Assembly (NCBI GenBank): GCA_029167225.1
Contig: JARFNK010000002.1
Span: 410,860 to 474,859, forward strand
Origin: Sphingobium arseniciresistens
Lineage (GTDB): Bacteria > Pseudomonadota > Alphaproteobacteria > Sphingomonadales > Sphingomonadaceae
Length of the DNA: 64,000 nucleotides
Direction of reading: 5' to 3'
Shown one piece after another: positions 9,773-19,381 of the stretch. Numbering within the stretch: position 1 is the stretch's first letter; every line of letters starts with the position of its first letter. A program made the position numbers and the translations under genes. Under the pieces are notes generated by a model. It was not told the DNA's origin, searched no databases, and worked only from the letters and a program-made list of their open reading frames with translations.

Positions 9773-10777
9773 ATGAGCGTTGACGGCACCATTTCGATTT
9801 ACCTGAACGGCGAGCATCGCCGCGTGCGCGCGGGCATCACGCTGGCCGGCCTGGCCAGCGAGCTGGGACTGGTGCCGGAAAAGGTCGCGGTGGAGCGCAA
9901 TCTGGAAGTCGTGCCGCGCTCGACCCTGGCGCAGGTGCTGGTCGAGGATGGCGACGAGCTGGAAATCGTGCATTTCGTGGGCGGGGGTGATCATGTCGCG
10001 ACGCTTGCCGACGACAGCTGGACCGTGGCGGGGCAGACATTCCGCTCGCGGCTGATCGTGGGCACGGGCAAATATAAGGATTTCGCCCAGAATGCCGCCG
10101 CGCTCGAGGCCTCCGGCGCGGAAATCGTGACCGTGGCGGTGCGCCGGGTGAACGTGTCTGATCCCAAGGCGCCGATGCTGACCGATTATATCGACCCGAA
10201 GAAGGTGACATATCTGCCGAACACCGCCGGCTGTTTCACCGGCGACGAGGCGATCCGCACGCTCCGACTGGCGCGCGAGGCGGGCGGATGGGATCTGGTG
10301 AAGCTGGAAGTGCTGGGCGAAGCCCGTACCCTTTATCCTGACATGCACGAGACTCTGCGCGCGACCGAGATCCTGGCCAAGGACGGGTTCAAGCCGATGG
10401 TCTACTGCGTCGACGACCCGATCGCGGCGAAGCGCCTGGAGGATGCCGGCGCTGTGGCCATCATGCCGCTGGGCGCGCCAATCGGCTCTGGGCTCGGTAT
10501 CCAGAACAAGGTTACGATACGCCTTATCGTGGAAGGCACGAGCCTGCCGGTGCTGGTGGATGCCGGTGTCGGCACGGCATCGGACGCGGCCGTCGCGATG
10601 GAGCTGGGATGCACCGGCGTCCTCATGAACACGGCCATTGCCGAGGCGAAAGACCCGGTGATGATGGCGGCGGCGATGAAATCGGCGGTAGAAGCAGGGA
10701 GACTCGCCTATCGCGCCGGACGCATGGGCCGCCGGATGTATGCGGACCCTTCGAGCCCGCTTTCGGGGCTTATTTGA
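9773..10777 (+). CDS. thiG: ThiS-ThiG fusion: sulfur carrier protein plus thiazole synthase
   Basis: This 334-aa protein joins a ThiS ubiquitin-like domain (about residues 6-71) to a complete ThiG TIM barrel (about residues 75-334). ThiS normally ends in a free Gly-Gly that is thiocarboxylated; here the glycines at about 70-72 (HFVGGGD) run straight into ThiG. The ThiG Schiff-base lysine is about Lys177 (LVKLEVLG), and the phosphate-binding GAPIGSGLG and VGTASDAA segments are kept. Together they make the thiazole phosphate of thiamine. No TPP riboswitch is recognisable upstream. How the internal Gly-Gly is activated is not obvious from sequence. The other thi genes are not in this window. Confidence 0.93.
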   Translation: MSVDGTISIYLNGEHRRVRAGITLAGLASELGLVPEKVAVERNLEVVPRSTLAQVLVEDGDELEIVHFVGGGDHVATLADDSWTVAGQTFRSRLIVGTGKYKDFAQNAAALEASGAEIVTVAVRRVNVSDPKAPMLTDYIDPKKVTYLPNTAGCFTGDEAIRTLRLAREAGGWDLVKLEVLGEARTLYPDMHETLRATEILAKDGFKPMVYCVDDPIAAKRLEDAGAVAIMPLGAPIGSGLGIQNKVTIRLIVEGTSLPVLVDAGVGTASDAAVAMELGCTGVLMNTAIAEAKDPVMMAAAMKSAVEAGRLAYRAGRMGRRMYADPSSPLSGLI

Positions 10778-10969
10778 CGTTTACTTGCCCTCCAGAGGCG
10801 ACAAATATTCGATACGCCTTGACAACGCTTGCCATCGCAAGGTTAATCATGGCGTCAACTTATTGTGAATGCCGGATATTCTGGAAAGCGCGGGGGCGCG
10901 TGGCGTTAGGGAGCTGGCGATGATGAGCATGATCGAGGCAGATTTTCCCGTTGTGCGTGGCTTCAAGCG

Positions 10970-11407
10970 ATGGCGAGCGGCTTTATGAGCCCGGCCAAGG
11001 AGCGAAGCCCGCACTGGCCGTTCATCGAATCCGACGAGCCGCCAGCCCCGCAAAGTGGCCGCAGAGCGCGGGCCAAGGCGATCGAGCGCTTTTGCGAAGT
11101 GCGCCAGCAGGTGTTCGATGGGTTGATCCGCGATGCGGAATTCAACCTGCTGATCGACGCCTTCCTGCATGACGAACTCAACAAGCGCGTAACGGTCGGT
11201 GACGCCTGTATCGCCGCGCGCGTACCGCAGACGACAGCGTTGCGCGCGATCCAGACGCTGATCGATTCGGGGTTGATGGCGCGGAAGACCGATCCGAGCG
11301 ACAACAGGCGCAAATTATTGTCGATTACCGACTCAGGGCGAGAGATGGTGGCTCGGTTCATCGACATCTTTGACGCAATGGGCGGATTTGACGCCAAAAA
11401 GACCTGA
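10970..11407 (+). CDS. MarR-like winged-helix regulator
   Basis: This 145-aa protein has a winged-helix domain. Its DNA-recognition region is RVTVGDACIAARVPQTTALR, followed by a wing in ARKTDPSDNRRKLLSITDSG, which is the MarR-type arrangement. The first about 40 residues are Pro/Arg-rich and probably disordered; an ATG at 10985 is an equally possible start. The ligand and targets are unknown. The gene is isolated, after thiSG and before the CsbD-like gene. Confidence 0.78.
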   Translation: MASGFMSPAKERSPHWPFIESDEPPAPQSGRRARAKAIERFCEVRQQVFDGLIRDAEFNLLIDAFLHDELNKRVTVGDACIAARVPQTTALRAIQTLIDSGLMARKTDPSDNRRKLLSITDSGREMVARFIDIFDAMGGFDAKKT

Positions 11408-11483
11408 GCGGACGGAACATGTAGCGCCGCCCGCGCTTCTCTTCATGACGGCACGACGCCGCATATCGAAGAGGAGAAACCCG

Positions 11484-11666
11484 ATGGGTGAACTGATCGA
11501 CAAGGCCAAGGGCCTCGCCAACGAAGCCATTGGCAATGCCAAGCAGGGGCTGGGTGAAGCCCGCAATGATCCGGCGCAGAAGGCCGAAGGCAAGGCGCAG
11601 GAGCGCAAAGGCGAAGCGCAGAATCTTTCCGGCAAGGTCAAGGGCGCCTTGGGCGACAAGATCTGA
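11484..11666 (+). CDS. CsbD-family small stress protein
   Basis: This is a 60-aa hydrophilic, Lys/Ala/Gly-rich protein of the CsbD family. It begins MGELIDKAKGLANEAIG and carries repeated K-A-E-G-K motifs predicted to form amphipathic helices. CsbD proteins are general-stress proteins of unknown biochemical function. The ATG at 11484 has a strong GAGGAGAAA ribosome site; the longer open frame from 11370 is out of character with the family. A hairpin terminator follows. Confidence 0.85.
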   Translation: MGELIDKAKGLANEAIGNAKQGLGEARNDPAQKAEGKAQERKGEAQNLSGKVKGALGDKI

Positions 11667-11690
11667 ACGAACAGATTCGTTTGAAGTGAC

Positions 11691-11733
11691 GGGAAGGCGC
11701 GGCTGGAAACGGTACGCGCCTTTCCCGCGTTTT
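11691..11733 (+). terminator. Rho-independent terminator after CsbD gene
   Basis: A GC-rich stem (GGGAAGGCGCG / CGCGCCTTTCCC with one bulge) is followed by GCGTTTT. It lies 25 bases after the CsbD-like stop codon. Confidence 0.65.
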
Positions 11734-11870
11734 GGATGAAAGTTGCGCGTGATGGCGATTTAGCAGTTGCGAAAATTGACCCGCGCTGTTCCCGGCCTTA
11801 TTCGCGATCCGTGCCGGCGGTTCGTCTCTGCCGTCGGCGCACGCGAATCATAGGGAAGGGGAGCGCAAGC

Positions 11871-12578
11871 ATGAAGAAACTCTACGCCGATGCCGCGTCC
11901 GCGCTGGACGGATTGCTGTTCGACGGGATGCAGATTTGTGCCGGGGGCTTCGGCCTGTGCGGTATCCCCGAACGGCTGATCGACGCGATCCTCGCGCACG
12001 GCGTCAAGGACTTGACCATCGCCTCCAACAACGCCGGTATCGACGGCGAGGGGCTGGGCAAGTTGCTCCGCACGCGGCAGGTCAAGAAGATGATCTCCAG
12101 CTATGTCGGCGAGAACAAGGAGTTCGAGCGGCAGTATCTGGCCGGTGAATTGGAAGTCGAGTTCTGCCCGCAAGGGACGCTGGCGGAACGCTGCCGCGCC
12201 GGCGGCGCGGGCATTCCGGGCTTCTATACCAAGACCGGCGTGGGCACGCAGGTTGCCGAGGGCAAGGAAGTGAAGAATTTCGACGGGCAGGATTATATCC
12301 TGGAACGCGGAATCTTCGCCGATCTGGCGATCATCAAGGGCTGGAAGGCGGACGAGAGCGGCAACCTGATTTTCCGCAAGACCGCCCGCAATTTCAACCA
12401 GCCGATGGCGACGGCCGCGAAGATCTGTGTTGCGGAGGTGGAGGAAGTGGTGCCCACCGGCAGCCTCGATCCCGATGCGATCCATCTGCCCGGCATCTAT
12501 GTGAAGCGCATGATTATCGGCGCACCCTATGACAAGAAGATCGAGTTCAGGACGACAAGGCCGCGCGAGGCCGCCTGA
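11871..12578 (+). CDS. scoA: 3-oxoacid CoA-transferase subunit A
   Basis: This is the alpha subunit (235 aa) of a succinyl-CoA:3-oxoacid CoA-transferase, which moves CoA from succinyl-CoA to acetoacetate or a related 3-oxoacid. It has the family glycine-rich motif [15 protein letters not shown] near the N-terminus and the conserved [11 protein letters not shown] and [19 protein letters not shown] segments. I chose the ATG at 11871 (ribosome site AGGGAAGGGGAGCG) over an upstream one at 11736. The beta subunit is 0.9 kb downstream, separated by an acid phosphatase gene in the same tight operon. Confidence 0.92.
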   Translation: MKKLYADAASALDGLLFDGMQICAGGFGLCGIPERLIDAILAHGVKDLTIASNNAGIDGEGLGKLLRTRQVKKMISSYVGENKEFERQYLAGELEVEFCPQGTLAERCRAGGAGIPGFYTKTGVGTQVAEGKEVKNFDGQDYILERGIFADLAIIKGWKADESGNLIFRKTARNFNQPMATAAKICVAEVEEVVPTGSLDPDAIHLPGIYVKRMIIGAPYDKKIEFRTTRPREAA

Positions 12579-12581
12579 ACC

Positions 12582-13478
12582 ATGCGGGGGGCGCTGGCGA
12601 TCCTATCGGTGTTGATGGCGGGTGGCTGCGCGATGCAGCCGCAAGCGGCGCCCGTCGCTGCGCCATCCGCCGTTATGCCGCCTGCTGCTGCTCAATCTGC
12701 AAAGCTGCCATCGGGAATGCAGTATCTCTATGGATCGGGCGAGGCCGGCGCGCTTTCCATCCAGGCATTTCGGTCGCTGCTCGATTATGCCGAAGCCGTT
12801 GCCGGCAAGCGGCCAGTCAATAGCGTGGTCTTGGCGCAGGGCGCGTCGCTGGACGCGCCTTCCTTCACGCCCTGCGGCAACAGGCCGCTCGCGGCAGTGT
12901 TCGATGTGGATGAGACGCTGATCCTCAATCTGGGCGCGGAATATGCTGATGCGAAGGCCGGCACGGGCTTTGATCCCGCGCGCTGGTATCGCTGGGAAAG
13001 GACCGGCGCGGACAAGGTCGCACCCGTGCCGGGGGCTGTCTTTGCCGTGAACGCCCTGCGCAAGATGGGCGTCACCGTCATCTTCAATTCCAACCGCGCG
13101 AAGGACAATGCGGCCTTTACCATAAAGGCCATCGCCAATGCCGGGCTGGGCAAGGCGGTGCCGGGCGAGACGCTCTTCCTGATGGGCGACGACGCCATGG
13201 GATCGAAGAAGGAGGGCCGCCGCTGGACCATCTCAGCCAAATATTGCGTGATTGCGATGGGTGGCGACCAACTGGGCGACTTCAGCGACCTGTTCAATCA
13301 GATCGGCTCCGTGCCCGCGCGAAGGGCGGCGGCAATCCGTGGCGCGGCGGCGCAGATGTGGGGACATGGCTGGTTCGTCCTGCCCAACCCGGTTTATGGA
13401 AGCGGCCTGAAGGGCGGCTTCGACGATATATTTCCAATCGACAAGCGCTGGGAAGATCCCGGCGCGCCCAAGGAGTAG
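12582..13478 (+). CDS. Class C (HAD IIIB) acid phosphatase lipoprotein, P4-like
   Basis: This 298-aa protein begins with a lipoprotein signal peptide (lipobox around LMAGGC), so it is probably anchored in the outer membrane or periplasm. It then carries the HAD phosphatase motif FDVDETLIL, with the nucleophile aspartate, and NSNRAKDN as motif II. These features fit the class C nonspecific acid phosphatases (e(P4), 5'-nucleotidase/NMN-type). It sits between the two CoA-transferase subunits, with 3- and 4-base gaps on each side, so it must be cotranscribed with them although its job is apparently unrelated. Confidence 0.88.
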   Translation: MRGALAILSVLMAGGCAMQPQAAPVAAPSAVMPPAAAQSAKLPSGMQYLYGSGEAGALSIQAFRSLLDYAEAVAGKRPVNSVVLAQGASLDAPSFTPCGNRPLAAVFDVDETLILNLGAEYADAKAGTGFDPARWYRWERTGADKVAPVPGAVFAVNALRKMGVTVIFNSNRAKDNAAFTIKAIANAGLGKAVPGETLFLMGDDAMGSKKEGRRWTISAKYCVIAMGGDQLGDFSDLFNQIGSVPARRAAAIRGAAAQMWGHGWFVLPNPVYGSGLKGGFDDIFPIDKRWEDPGAPKE

Positions 13479-13482
13479 CACG

Positions 13483-14118
13483 ATGCCCTGGACCCGTGAC
13501 GAGATGGCCGCCCGCGCCGCGAAGGAATTGCAGGACGGTTTCTATGTGAACCTTGGCATCGGCATCCCGACGCTGGTGGCGAACCACATCCCCGAAGGTG
13601 TGGAAGTAACGCTGCAGTCCGAAAACGGCATGCTCGGCATCGGCCCCTTCCCCTATGAGGGCGAGGAGGACGCCGACCTCATCAACGCGGGCAAGCAGAC
13701 GATCAGCGAACTGCCGCAGACCGCCTATTTCTCGTCGGCGGACAGTTTCGCGATGATCCGTGGCGGCCATATCGACCTGACCGTGCTGGGCGCGATGGAA
13801 GTCGCGGAAAATGGCGACATCGCGAACTGGATGATCCCCGGCAAGATGATCAAGGGCATGGGCGGCGCGATGGACCTGGTCGCGGGCGTCAAGAAGATCA
13901 TCGTGGTGATGGAGCATACGTCCAAGAATGGCGATCCCAAGTTCATCCCGGCCTGCACCCTGCCGCTGACCGGCAAGAATGTCGTGGACATGATCATCAC
14001 GGATATTGCCGTGTTCCAGCGGCCCGATCATGACAGCCCGTTCAAGCTGATCGCCACCGCGCCGGGCGTGACGGCCGAGGATGTCGCCGCCAAGACCACG
14101 GCGCATTATATCAGCTGA
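13483..14118 (+). CDS. scoB: 3-oxoacid CoA-transferase subunit B
   Basis: This is the beta subunit (211 aa) of the CoA-transferase. The catalytic glutamate is in the SENGMLGIG motif (about Glu48), which forms the glutamyl-CoA intermediate. The N-terminal [14 protein letters not shown] and the later [16 protein letters not shown] are family hallmarks. It acts with the scoA product at 11871. An AAGGAG ribosome site lies just before the start, inside the end of the preceding phosphatase gene. Confidence 0.94.
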   Translation: MPWTRDEMAARAAKELQDGFYVNLGIGIPTLVANHIPEGVEVTLQSENGMLGIGPFPYEGEEDADLINAGKQTISELPQTAYFSSADSFAMIRGGHIDLTVLGAMEVAENGDIANWMIPGKMIKGMGGAMDLVAGVKKIIVVMEHTSKNGDPKFIPACTLPLTGKNVVDMIITDIAVFQRPDHDSPFKLIATAPGVTAEDVAAKTTAHYIS

Positions 14119-14165
14119 TAATCGCGAGATTCTCGGCCGGAGGATCTTAGCAGGGGAGGGGCGAC

Positions 14166-15140
14166 ATGCGCTTACTCTTGACCGGATCGTCGGGCTGGCT
14201 CGGGCGCTGCCTCGCGCCTCGTTTACGGGCGGCACGGCATGAGGTCGTCGGGCTCGACGTCGCGCCGGGCGCTGATACCCATGTGCTGGGCAGCGTTGCC
14301 GACAAGGCGTTGATCGAGCGTGTCTTTTCCGATCATGCGATAGAGGCCGTCATCCATGGCGGCGCCCTGCACAAGCCGGATATCGCGCGCTATCCGGCGC
14401 AGGCCTTCGTCGATACCAATGTGACGGGCACGCTCAACCTGCTCACGGCGGCCGTGGCGGCGGGGCACGACCGGTTCGTCTTTACCTCCACCACCTCGCT
14501 GATGATCTCCCGTGCGATCCGCGCGGGGAAATCGGGCGGCGCGCGGGCGGCGGCATGGCTGGACGAGGCAAGCGGGCCGCTGGAGCCCCGCAACATCTAT
14601 GGCGTGACGAAACTGTCGGCGGAGCATCTTTGCCGGCTTCATCATCTGGAACATGGCATCAACATCGCGATCCTGCGCACCGGGCGGTTCTTCCCGGAGG
14701 ATGACGACATGGCGCACGAGATCAGCCATGATGGCCCCAACAGCAAGGCGAACGAGTTTCTGGGGCGGCGGCTGACCGTGGAGGATGCGGCGCAGGCGCA
14801 TGTGGTCGCGCTGGATGCCGTGCCTGGCCTTGGCTGCGAAACCTTCATCCTGTCCGCGCCGACGCCTTTCTCTCCCGACGAGGCGGAGGAACTGATGAAC
14901 GACGCGCCGGCGGTGATCGCCAGATATTTCCCCGATGCCGCGGCGCTCTATGCAGGGGTCGGCTGGCATCTGCCGGCGCATGTCGACCGGGTCTATGACG
15001 CGAGCAAGGCGGAACGGCTGCTGGGCTTTCGCTGCCGCACGGATTTTGGCGCGATCCTTTGTGCCCTGCGCGATAGGACGCCGTTGCCCTTTGCCCATGA
15101 TCCGGCCTATGTGCCCCCGAAGGAAACACGCAGCGCGTAA
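14166..15140 (+). CDS. NAD-dependent epimerase/dehydratase family protein
   Basis: This is an extended short-chain dehydrogenase (324 aa). The N-terminal Rossmann motif is LLTGSSGWLGRCL, and the catalytic Tyr-x-x-x-Lys is in IYGVTKLSAEHL. The substrate cannot be inferred; members act on nucleotide sugars or small carbonyl compounds. It lies 47 bases after scoB and 35 bases before adhC, so it may be cotranscribed with either. Confidence 0.8.
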   Translation: MRLLLTGSSGWLGRCLAPRLRAARHEVVGLDVAPGADTHVLGSVADKALIERVFSDHAIEAVIHGGALHKPDIARYPAQAFVDTNVTGTLNLLTAAVAAGHDRFVFTSTTSLMISRAIRAGKSGGARAAAWLDEASGPLEPRNIYGVTKLSAEHLCRLHHLEHGINIAILRTGRFFPEDDDMAHEISHDGPNSKANEFLGRRLTVEDAAQAHVVALDAVPGLGCETFILSAPTPFSPDEAEELMNDAPAVIARYFPDAAALYAGVGWHLPAHVDRVYDASKAERLLGFRCRTDFGAILCALRDRTPLPFAHDPAYVPPKETRSA

Positions 15141-15175
15141 TCGCGCCATATTGACCGAACAGGAGCCCCGCCCTC

Positions 15176-16285
15176 ATGAAAACCCGTGCCGCCGTCGCCT
15201 TCGAGGCCAAGAAGCCGCTGGAGATCGTGGAACTGGACCTTGAAGGCCCCAAGGCGGGCGAGGTTCTTGTGGAGATCATGGCGACGGGCATCTGCCATAC
15301 CGACGCTTATACGCTGGATGGCCTCGACAGCGAGGGCATCTTCCCCAGCGTGCTCGGCCATGAGGGCGCGGGCATCGTGCGGGAAGTCGGCGTGGGCGTG
15401 ACCTCGGTGAAGCCGGGCGATCATGTGATCCCGCTCTACACGCCCGAATGCCGCCAGTGCAAAAGCTGCCTGTCGGGCAAGACCAACCTGTGCACCGCGA
15501 TCCGTGCGACGCAGGGCAAGGGGCTGATGCCGGACGGCACGACCCGCTTTTCCTACAAGGGGCAGCCGATCTTCCATTATATGGGCTGCTCGACCTTCTC
15601 CAACTTCACGGTGCTGCCGGAGATCGCGGTGGCGAAGATCCGCGAGGACGCGCCGTTCAAGACCAGCTGCTATATCGGCTGCGGCGTGACGACGGGCGTG
15701 GGCGCGGTGGTGAACACGGCCAAGGTGCAGGTGGGTGACAATGTCATCATCTTCGGCCTTGGCGGCATTGGCCTCAACGTGCTGCAGGGCGCGAAGATGG
15801 CGGGCGCGAACATGATCGTCGGCGTCGACATCAACCCCGACCGCGAGGAGTGGGGCCGCAAGTTCGGCATGACGCACTTCGTCAACCCGAAGGACGTGGA
15901 CGGCGACATCGTCGCGCATCTGGTGGCGCTGACCGACGGCGGGGCGGATTATACGTTCGACTGCACCGGTAACACCACGGTGATGCGCCAGGCGCTGGAA
16001 GCCTGCCATCGCGGCTGGGGGACCAGCATCATCATCGGTGTCGCGGAAGCAGGCAAGGAAATCAGCACCCGGCCGTTCCAGCTGGTGACGGGGCGTAACT
16101 GGCGCGGCACCGCGTTCGGTGGCGCGAAGGGACGGACCGACGTGCCCAAGATCGTCGACTGGTACATGAACGGCAAGATCCAGATCGACCCGATGATCAC
16201 CCATGTCCTGACACTGGATGAGATCAACAAGGGTTTCGACCTGATGCATGCGGGTGAGAGCATCCGCAGCGTCGTGGTTTTCTGA
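15176..16285 (+). CDS. adhC: S-(hydroxymethyl)glutathione dehydrogenase (class III alcohol dehydrogenase)
   Basis: This 369-aa zinc-dependent dehydrogenase oxidises S-hydroxymethylglutathione (from formaldehyde plus glutathione) to S-formylglutathione with NAD. Catalytic-zinc ligands appear in GICHTDAYT and GHEGAGIV, and the structural-zinc cysteines in [17 protein letters not shown]. The coenzyme fold has [14 protein letters not shown]. The class III substrate signature [15 protein letters not shown] is present. With purU and fghA downstream it forms a formaldehyde-to-formate module. Confidence 0.96.
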   Translation: MKTRAAVAFEAKKPLEIVELDLEGPKAGEVLVEIMATGICHTDAYTLDGLDSEGIFPSVLGHEGAGIVREVGVGVTSVKPGDHVIPLYTPECRQCKSCLSGKTNLCTAIRATQGKGLMPDGTTRFSYKGQPIFHYMGCSTFSNFTVLPEIAVAKIREDAPFKTSCYIGCGVTTGVGAVVNTAKVQVGDNVIIFGLGGIGLNVLQGAKMAGANMIVGVDINPDREEWGRKFGMTHFVNPKDVDGDIVAHLVALTDGGADYTFDCTGNTTVMRQALEACHRGWGTSIIIGVAEAGKEISTRPFQLVTGRNWRGTAFGGAKGRTDVPKIVDWYMNGKIQIDPMITHVLTLDEINKGFDLMHAGESIRSVVVF

Positions 16286-16317
16286 ACCAAGAGATCTGAA
16301 GAAAAGGGACGAGCAGG

Positions 16318-16701
16318 ATGTATACGCATGTTTGCCTGAGCGCGAAGGATCTCGACACTTCGGCGAAATTCTATGATGCGGTCCTTGCGCCTCTGGGTAT
16401 CGGCTCCATGGGGCGCTTCGGTGACCGGATGATAGGCTATGGCGATGGTACGGGCGGGATGCTCCTCATAACCCTTCCGGCCGATGGCGGGACTGCAACC
16501 CACGCCAATGGCGGCACGATCGGTTTCGGTGCCGTGGACAAGGCGGCGGTTGACGCCTTCCACGCCGCGGGCATCGCCAATGGCGGCCGTTGCGAAGGCA
16601 CGCCGGGGCTGCGGCCGCAGGCGCCGGGCAATGCCTATGGCGCCTATCTGCGGGATCCCGTGGGCAACAAGATCTGTGCCTATTGCCAGCTTCCGGCATG
16701 A
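16318..16701 (+). CDS. VOC-family (glyoxalase-like) protein
   Basis: This 127-aa protein is a single vicinal-oxygen-chelate domain. It starts MYTHVCLSAKDLDTSAKFYD and ends YLRDPVGNKICAYCQ, the typical pair of beta-alpha-beta-beta-beta modules. The exact reaction is unknown. It sits between adhC and purU, so a role in glutathione-adduct chemistry is a reasonable inference. Confidence 0.82.
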   Translation: MYTHVCLSAKDLDTSAKFYDAVLAPLGIGSMGRFGDRMIGYGDGTGGMLLITLPADGGTATHANGGTIGFGAVDKAAVDAFHAAGIANGGRCEGTPGLRPQAPGNAYGAYLRDPVGNKICAYCQLPA

Positions 16702-16708
16702 TGACGTC

Positions 16709-17572
16709 ATGAGTGAGACGGGCTGGATACTGACGCTGACCTGTGATGATCGCGTGGGTATCGTGGCGGCCGTCAGCGGATTTCTGGCGGGCCGGAACGG
16801 CTTCATTCTCGATAGCCAGCAATATGCCGACCTTGAAACCGGGCGCTTCTTCATGCGCGTGCTGTTCAGCGGCGGGACCGGAGAGGGTGCGGACGAAGGC
16901 GAGGAATTGCGCGCGGCCTTTGCGCCGGTTGCGGCGCGTTTCGCCTTCGATTGGTCGCTGACGCGGGCCACCAGCAAGCCGCGCGTGATGATCGCGGTGT
17001 CGAAGGGATCGCACTGCCTCAACGACCTGCTGCACCGCTGGCGCACGGGCACGCTCGCGGTGGAGATCGGCGGCGTCGTCTCCAACCATGAGAGCCTGCG
17101 GCCGCTGGTCGAATGGCATGGGCTGCCCTGGCACCATCTGCCTGTCGATGCCGGCAATCGCTATGCGCAGGAACGCGCGATCGAAGCGCTGATGGATGAG
17201 GCGGAGACCGAGCTTCTGGTGCTGGCGCGCTATATGCAGGTGCTCTCGGAGGACTTCTCCCGCCGGCTGGAAGGGCGCTGCATCAACATCCATCACAGCT
17301 TCCTGCCGGGCTTCAAGGGCGCAAGGCCCTATCATCGCGCGCATGATCGCGGCGTGAAGCTGATCGGCGCGACGGCCCATTTCGTGACCGGTGACCTCGA
17401 CGAGGGGCCGATCATCGAACAGGCGGTGGAACGGGTCGATCACCGGGCATCGGTGGAGGATTTCATCCGCATCGGTCGCGATATCGAGGCGCAGGTGCTT
17501 GCACGCGCCGTCAACGCCTTTGGCGAACGGCGCTTGTTTCTGAACGGCGGAAGGACGGTTGTTTTCCAATGA
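16709..17572 (+). CDS. purU: Formyltetrahydrofolate deformylase
   Basis: PurU hydrolyses 10-formyl-tetrahydrofolate to formate and tetrahydrofolate. The 287-aa protein has an N-terminal ACT domain (LTLTCDDRVGIVAAVSGFL) and a C-terminal formyltransferase-like domain with the catalytic segment INIHHSFLPGFKGARPYH, followed by GATAHFVTGDLDEGPII. I chose the ATG at 16709; the longer frame from 16484 is a shadow of the VOC gene. It overlaps fghA by 4 bases, which links one-carbon folate salvage to formaldehyde detoxification. Confidence 0.95.
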   Translation: MSETGWILTLTCDDRVGIVAAVSGFLAGRNGFILDSQQYADLETGRFFMRVLFSGGTGEGADEGEELRAAFAPVAARFAFDWSLTRATSKPRVMIAVSKGSHCLNDLLHRWRTGTLAVEIGGVVSNHESLRPLVEWHGLPWHHLPVDAGNRYAQERAIEALMDEAETELLVLARYMQVLSEDFSRRLEGRCINIHHSFLPGFKGARPYHRAHDRGVKLIGATAHFVTGDLDEGPIIEQAVERVDHRASVEDFIRIGRDIEAQVLARAVNAFGERRLFLNGGRTVVFQ

Positions 17573-18414
17573 CGCTTGAAACGCTTTCCCTCAACCGCGC
17601 CTTTGGCGGCGAGCAGGGTGTCTATCGCCATGCGTCGAGCAGCACCGGTACGGCCATGACCTTTTCCGTCTTTGTGCCCGATCATGCGCCGGGGGCGAAG
17701 CTGCCGGTGGTCTGGTATCTCTCGGGCCTTACCTGCACCCATGCCAATGTGACGGAAAAGGGAGAGTTCCGGCGTGCCTGCGCCGAACTGGGGCTGATCT
17801 TCGTGGCGCCGGACACGTCTCCCCGCGGTGACGGCGTGCCCGACGATGCGAACGGCGCCTATGATTTCGGGCTGGGCGCCGGCTTCTATGTCGATGCGAC
17901 GCAGGCGCCGTTCGACAAGCATTACCGGATGTGGTCCTATGTGACGGAGGAACTGCCCGGGCTGGTCGGCGCTGGCTTTCCCGCCGATATGAGCCGCCAG
18001 TCGATCATGGGGCACAGCATGGGTGGCCATGGCGCACTGACCATTGGCTTGCGTTTTCCCGATCGCTACCGGGCCGTGTCTGCCTTTGCGCCGATTGTGG
18101 CGCCGGGGCAGGTGCCCTGGGGCGAAAAGGCGCTGGGCGGCTATCTGGGGGACGATCGGGCGGCATGGCGCCGGCATGATGCCGTTGCGCTGATCGAGGA
18201 TGGTGCGCGCGTGCCTGAACTGCTGGTTGACCAGGGTGCGGCGGATAGCTTCCTTGAAAAGGAGTTACGGCCCGAACTGCTCCAAACCGCCTGCGATGCA
18301 GCCGGCATCGCGCTGACGCTGCGGATGCGGCCGGGCTACGACCATAGCTATTATTTCATCTCCACCTTCATGGAAGATCATCTGCGCTGGCACGCCGAGC
18401 GGCTGGGGTGCTAG
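17569..18414 (+). CDS. fghA: S-formylglutathione hydrolase
   Basis: This 281-aa alpha/beta-hydrolase (esterase D family) hydrolyses S-formylglutathione to formate and glutathione. The nucleophile serine is in GHSMGGHGAL, and the catalytic histidine is in RPGYDHSYYFISTF near the C-terminus. The conserved LSGLTCTHANVTEKG oxyanion region is present. It completes the pathway begun by adhC and overlaps the purU stop by 4 bases. Confidence 0.96.
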   Translation: MTLETLSLNRAFGGEQGVYRHASSSTGTAMTFSVFVPDHAPGAKLPVVWYLSGLTCTHANVTEKGEFRRACAELGLIFVAPDTSPRGDGVPDDANGAYDFGLGAGFYVDATQAPFDKHYRMWSYVTEELPGLVGAGFPADMSRQSIMGHSMGGHGALTIGLRFPDRYRAVSAFAPIVAPGQVPWGEKALGGYLGDDRAAWRRHDAVALIEDGARVPELLVDQGAADSFLEKELRPELLQTACDAAGIALTLRMRPGYDHSYYFISTFMEDHLRWHAERLGC

Positions 18415-18604
18415 CAGCAGGGGGCAAGCGTGCCGCTGGCGACGGTGCCATGGTGCCTTTTCGGTAGGCTCCATCCGGTACGTCAACGTTGCTGGTTGGT
18501 AACATGCTTTTGCTGTCGCATGGTTCGCTGTAGGCTGTCGCAGGTTTCACGCTTGCTCAGGGACAGGCGTCAAGCCACAGAGGTGCTACGGGAGCTTTCA
18601 GGCG

Positions 18605-19381
18605 GTGTGGTTCGGCAGGTCGACAAAGCGTGTGCTCATGAACCCGGCGACCAATGCCGGCGCGCGGGTCTATGCCATTGGCGACATTCACGGTCGCTTT
18701 GACTTGCTTACTGCGCTTCTTGAGCGAATCACGGTACATGCAGCGGCGCTGGATGAGGCGGTGGACACCCGTATCGTCATCCTGGGTGACATGATCGACC
18801 GCGGCCCGGATTCCGCGCTGGTGGTCGAGCATCTCCACAGCCTCCAGCAGCAGGACGATCGCATCGTCATATTGCTGGGCAATCATGAGGAATTGATGCT
18901 GCGTGCCATGGCGGACGAGCCAGGGCTGATGCGCGCATGGGTTCGCGCCGGCGGGGACAGTACGTTGCTGAGCTTCGGCGTGGAGCCGCCGCGCGGCGCG
19001 GACGATATCAATCGCTGTGCCTCCGACCTCCGACTGGCGATGCCCATGTCCTGGATCGAGTGGATGGGCACATTGCCGCTCACCGCGCGGTCGGGCGACT
19101 ATCTGTTCTGCCATGCAGGCATCAGGCCCGGTGTTGCGATCAAACGGCAGCGGCGAGGCGATCTGCTCTGGATCCGCGACGAGTTTCTGGAGGATGACCG
19201 GGATCACGGCGTGGTCGTCGTCCATGGCCATAGCATCTCGGAAGATGTGGAGGACCGGGGCAACCGGATCGGCATAGATACAGGCGCCTATCGCAGCGGT
19301 GTGCTTACGGCGCTCTATCTGGAAGGGGAAGCGCGCGACGTCCTCACGGTCTATGGCGTTGAGGGCATGGATCGGGGCTGA
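18605..19381 (+). CDS. Calcineurin-like metallophosphatase (serine/threonine phosphatase family)
   Basis: This 258-aa protein has the two-metal phosphoesterase motifs in order: GDIHGRFD, GDMIDRGPD and GNHEE, then HAGI and GHS. These place it in the PPP-type bacterial protein phosphatase or ApaH/PrpE-like group. The reported start is a GTG with GGGAGC upstream; an ATG at 18638 is the alternative and removes 11 residues. The target (phosphoprotein or dinucleoside polyphosphate) is unknown. The gene is isolated, with 190 bases of featureless sequence before it. Confidence 0.85.
   Translation: MWFGRSTKRVLMNPATNAGARVYAIGDIHGRFDLLTALLERITVHAAALDEAVDTRIVILGDMIDRGPDSALVVEHLHSLQQQDDRIVILLGNHEELMLRAMADEPGLMRAWVRAGGDSTLLSFGVEPPRGADDINRCASDLRLAMPMSWIEWMGTLPLTARSGDYLFCHAGIRPGVAIKRQRRGDLLWIRDEFLEDDRDHGVVVVHGHSISEDVEDRGNRIGIDTGAYRSGVLTALYLEGEARDVLTVYGVEGMDRG

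Noticed and set aside
16318-16330. GTATAC word at the start of the VOC gene as another copy of the regulatory element
   Set aside because: It falls inside the coding sequence of a housekeeping gene and is not followed by the CTAT/GAAT half.
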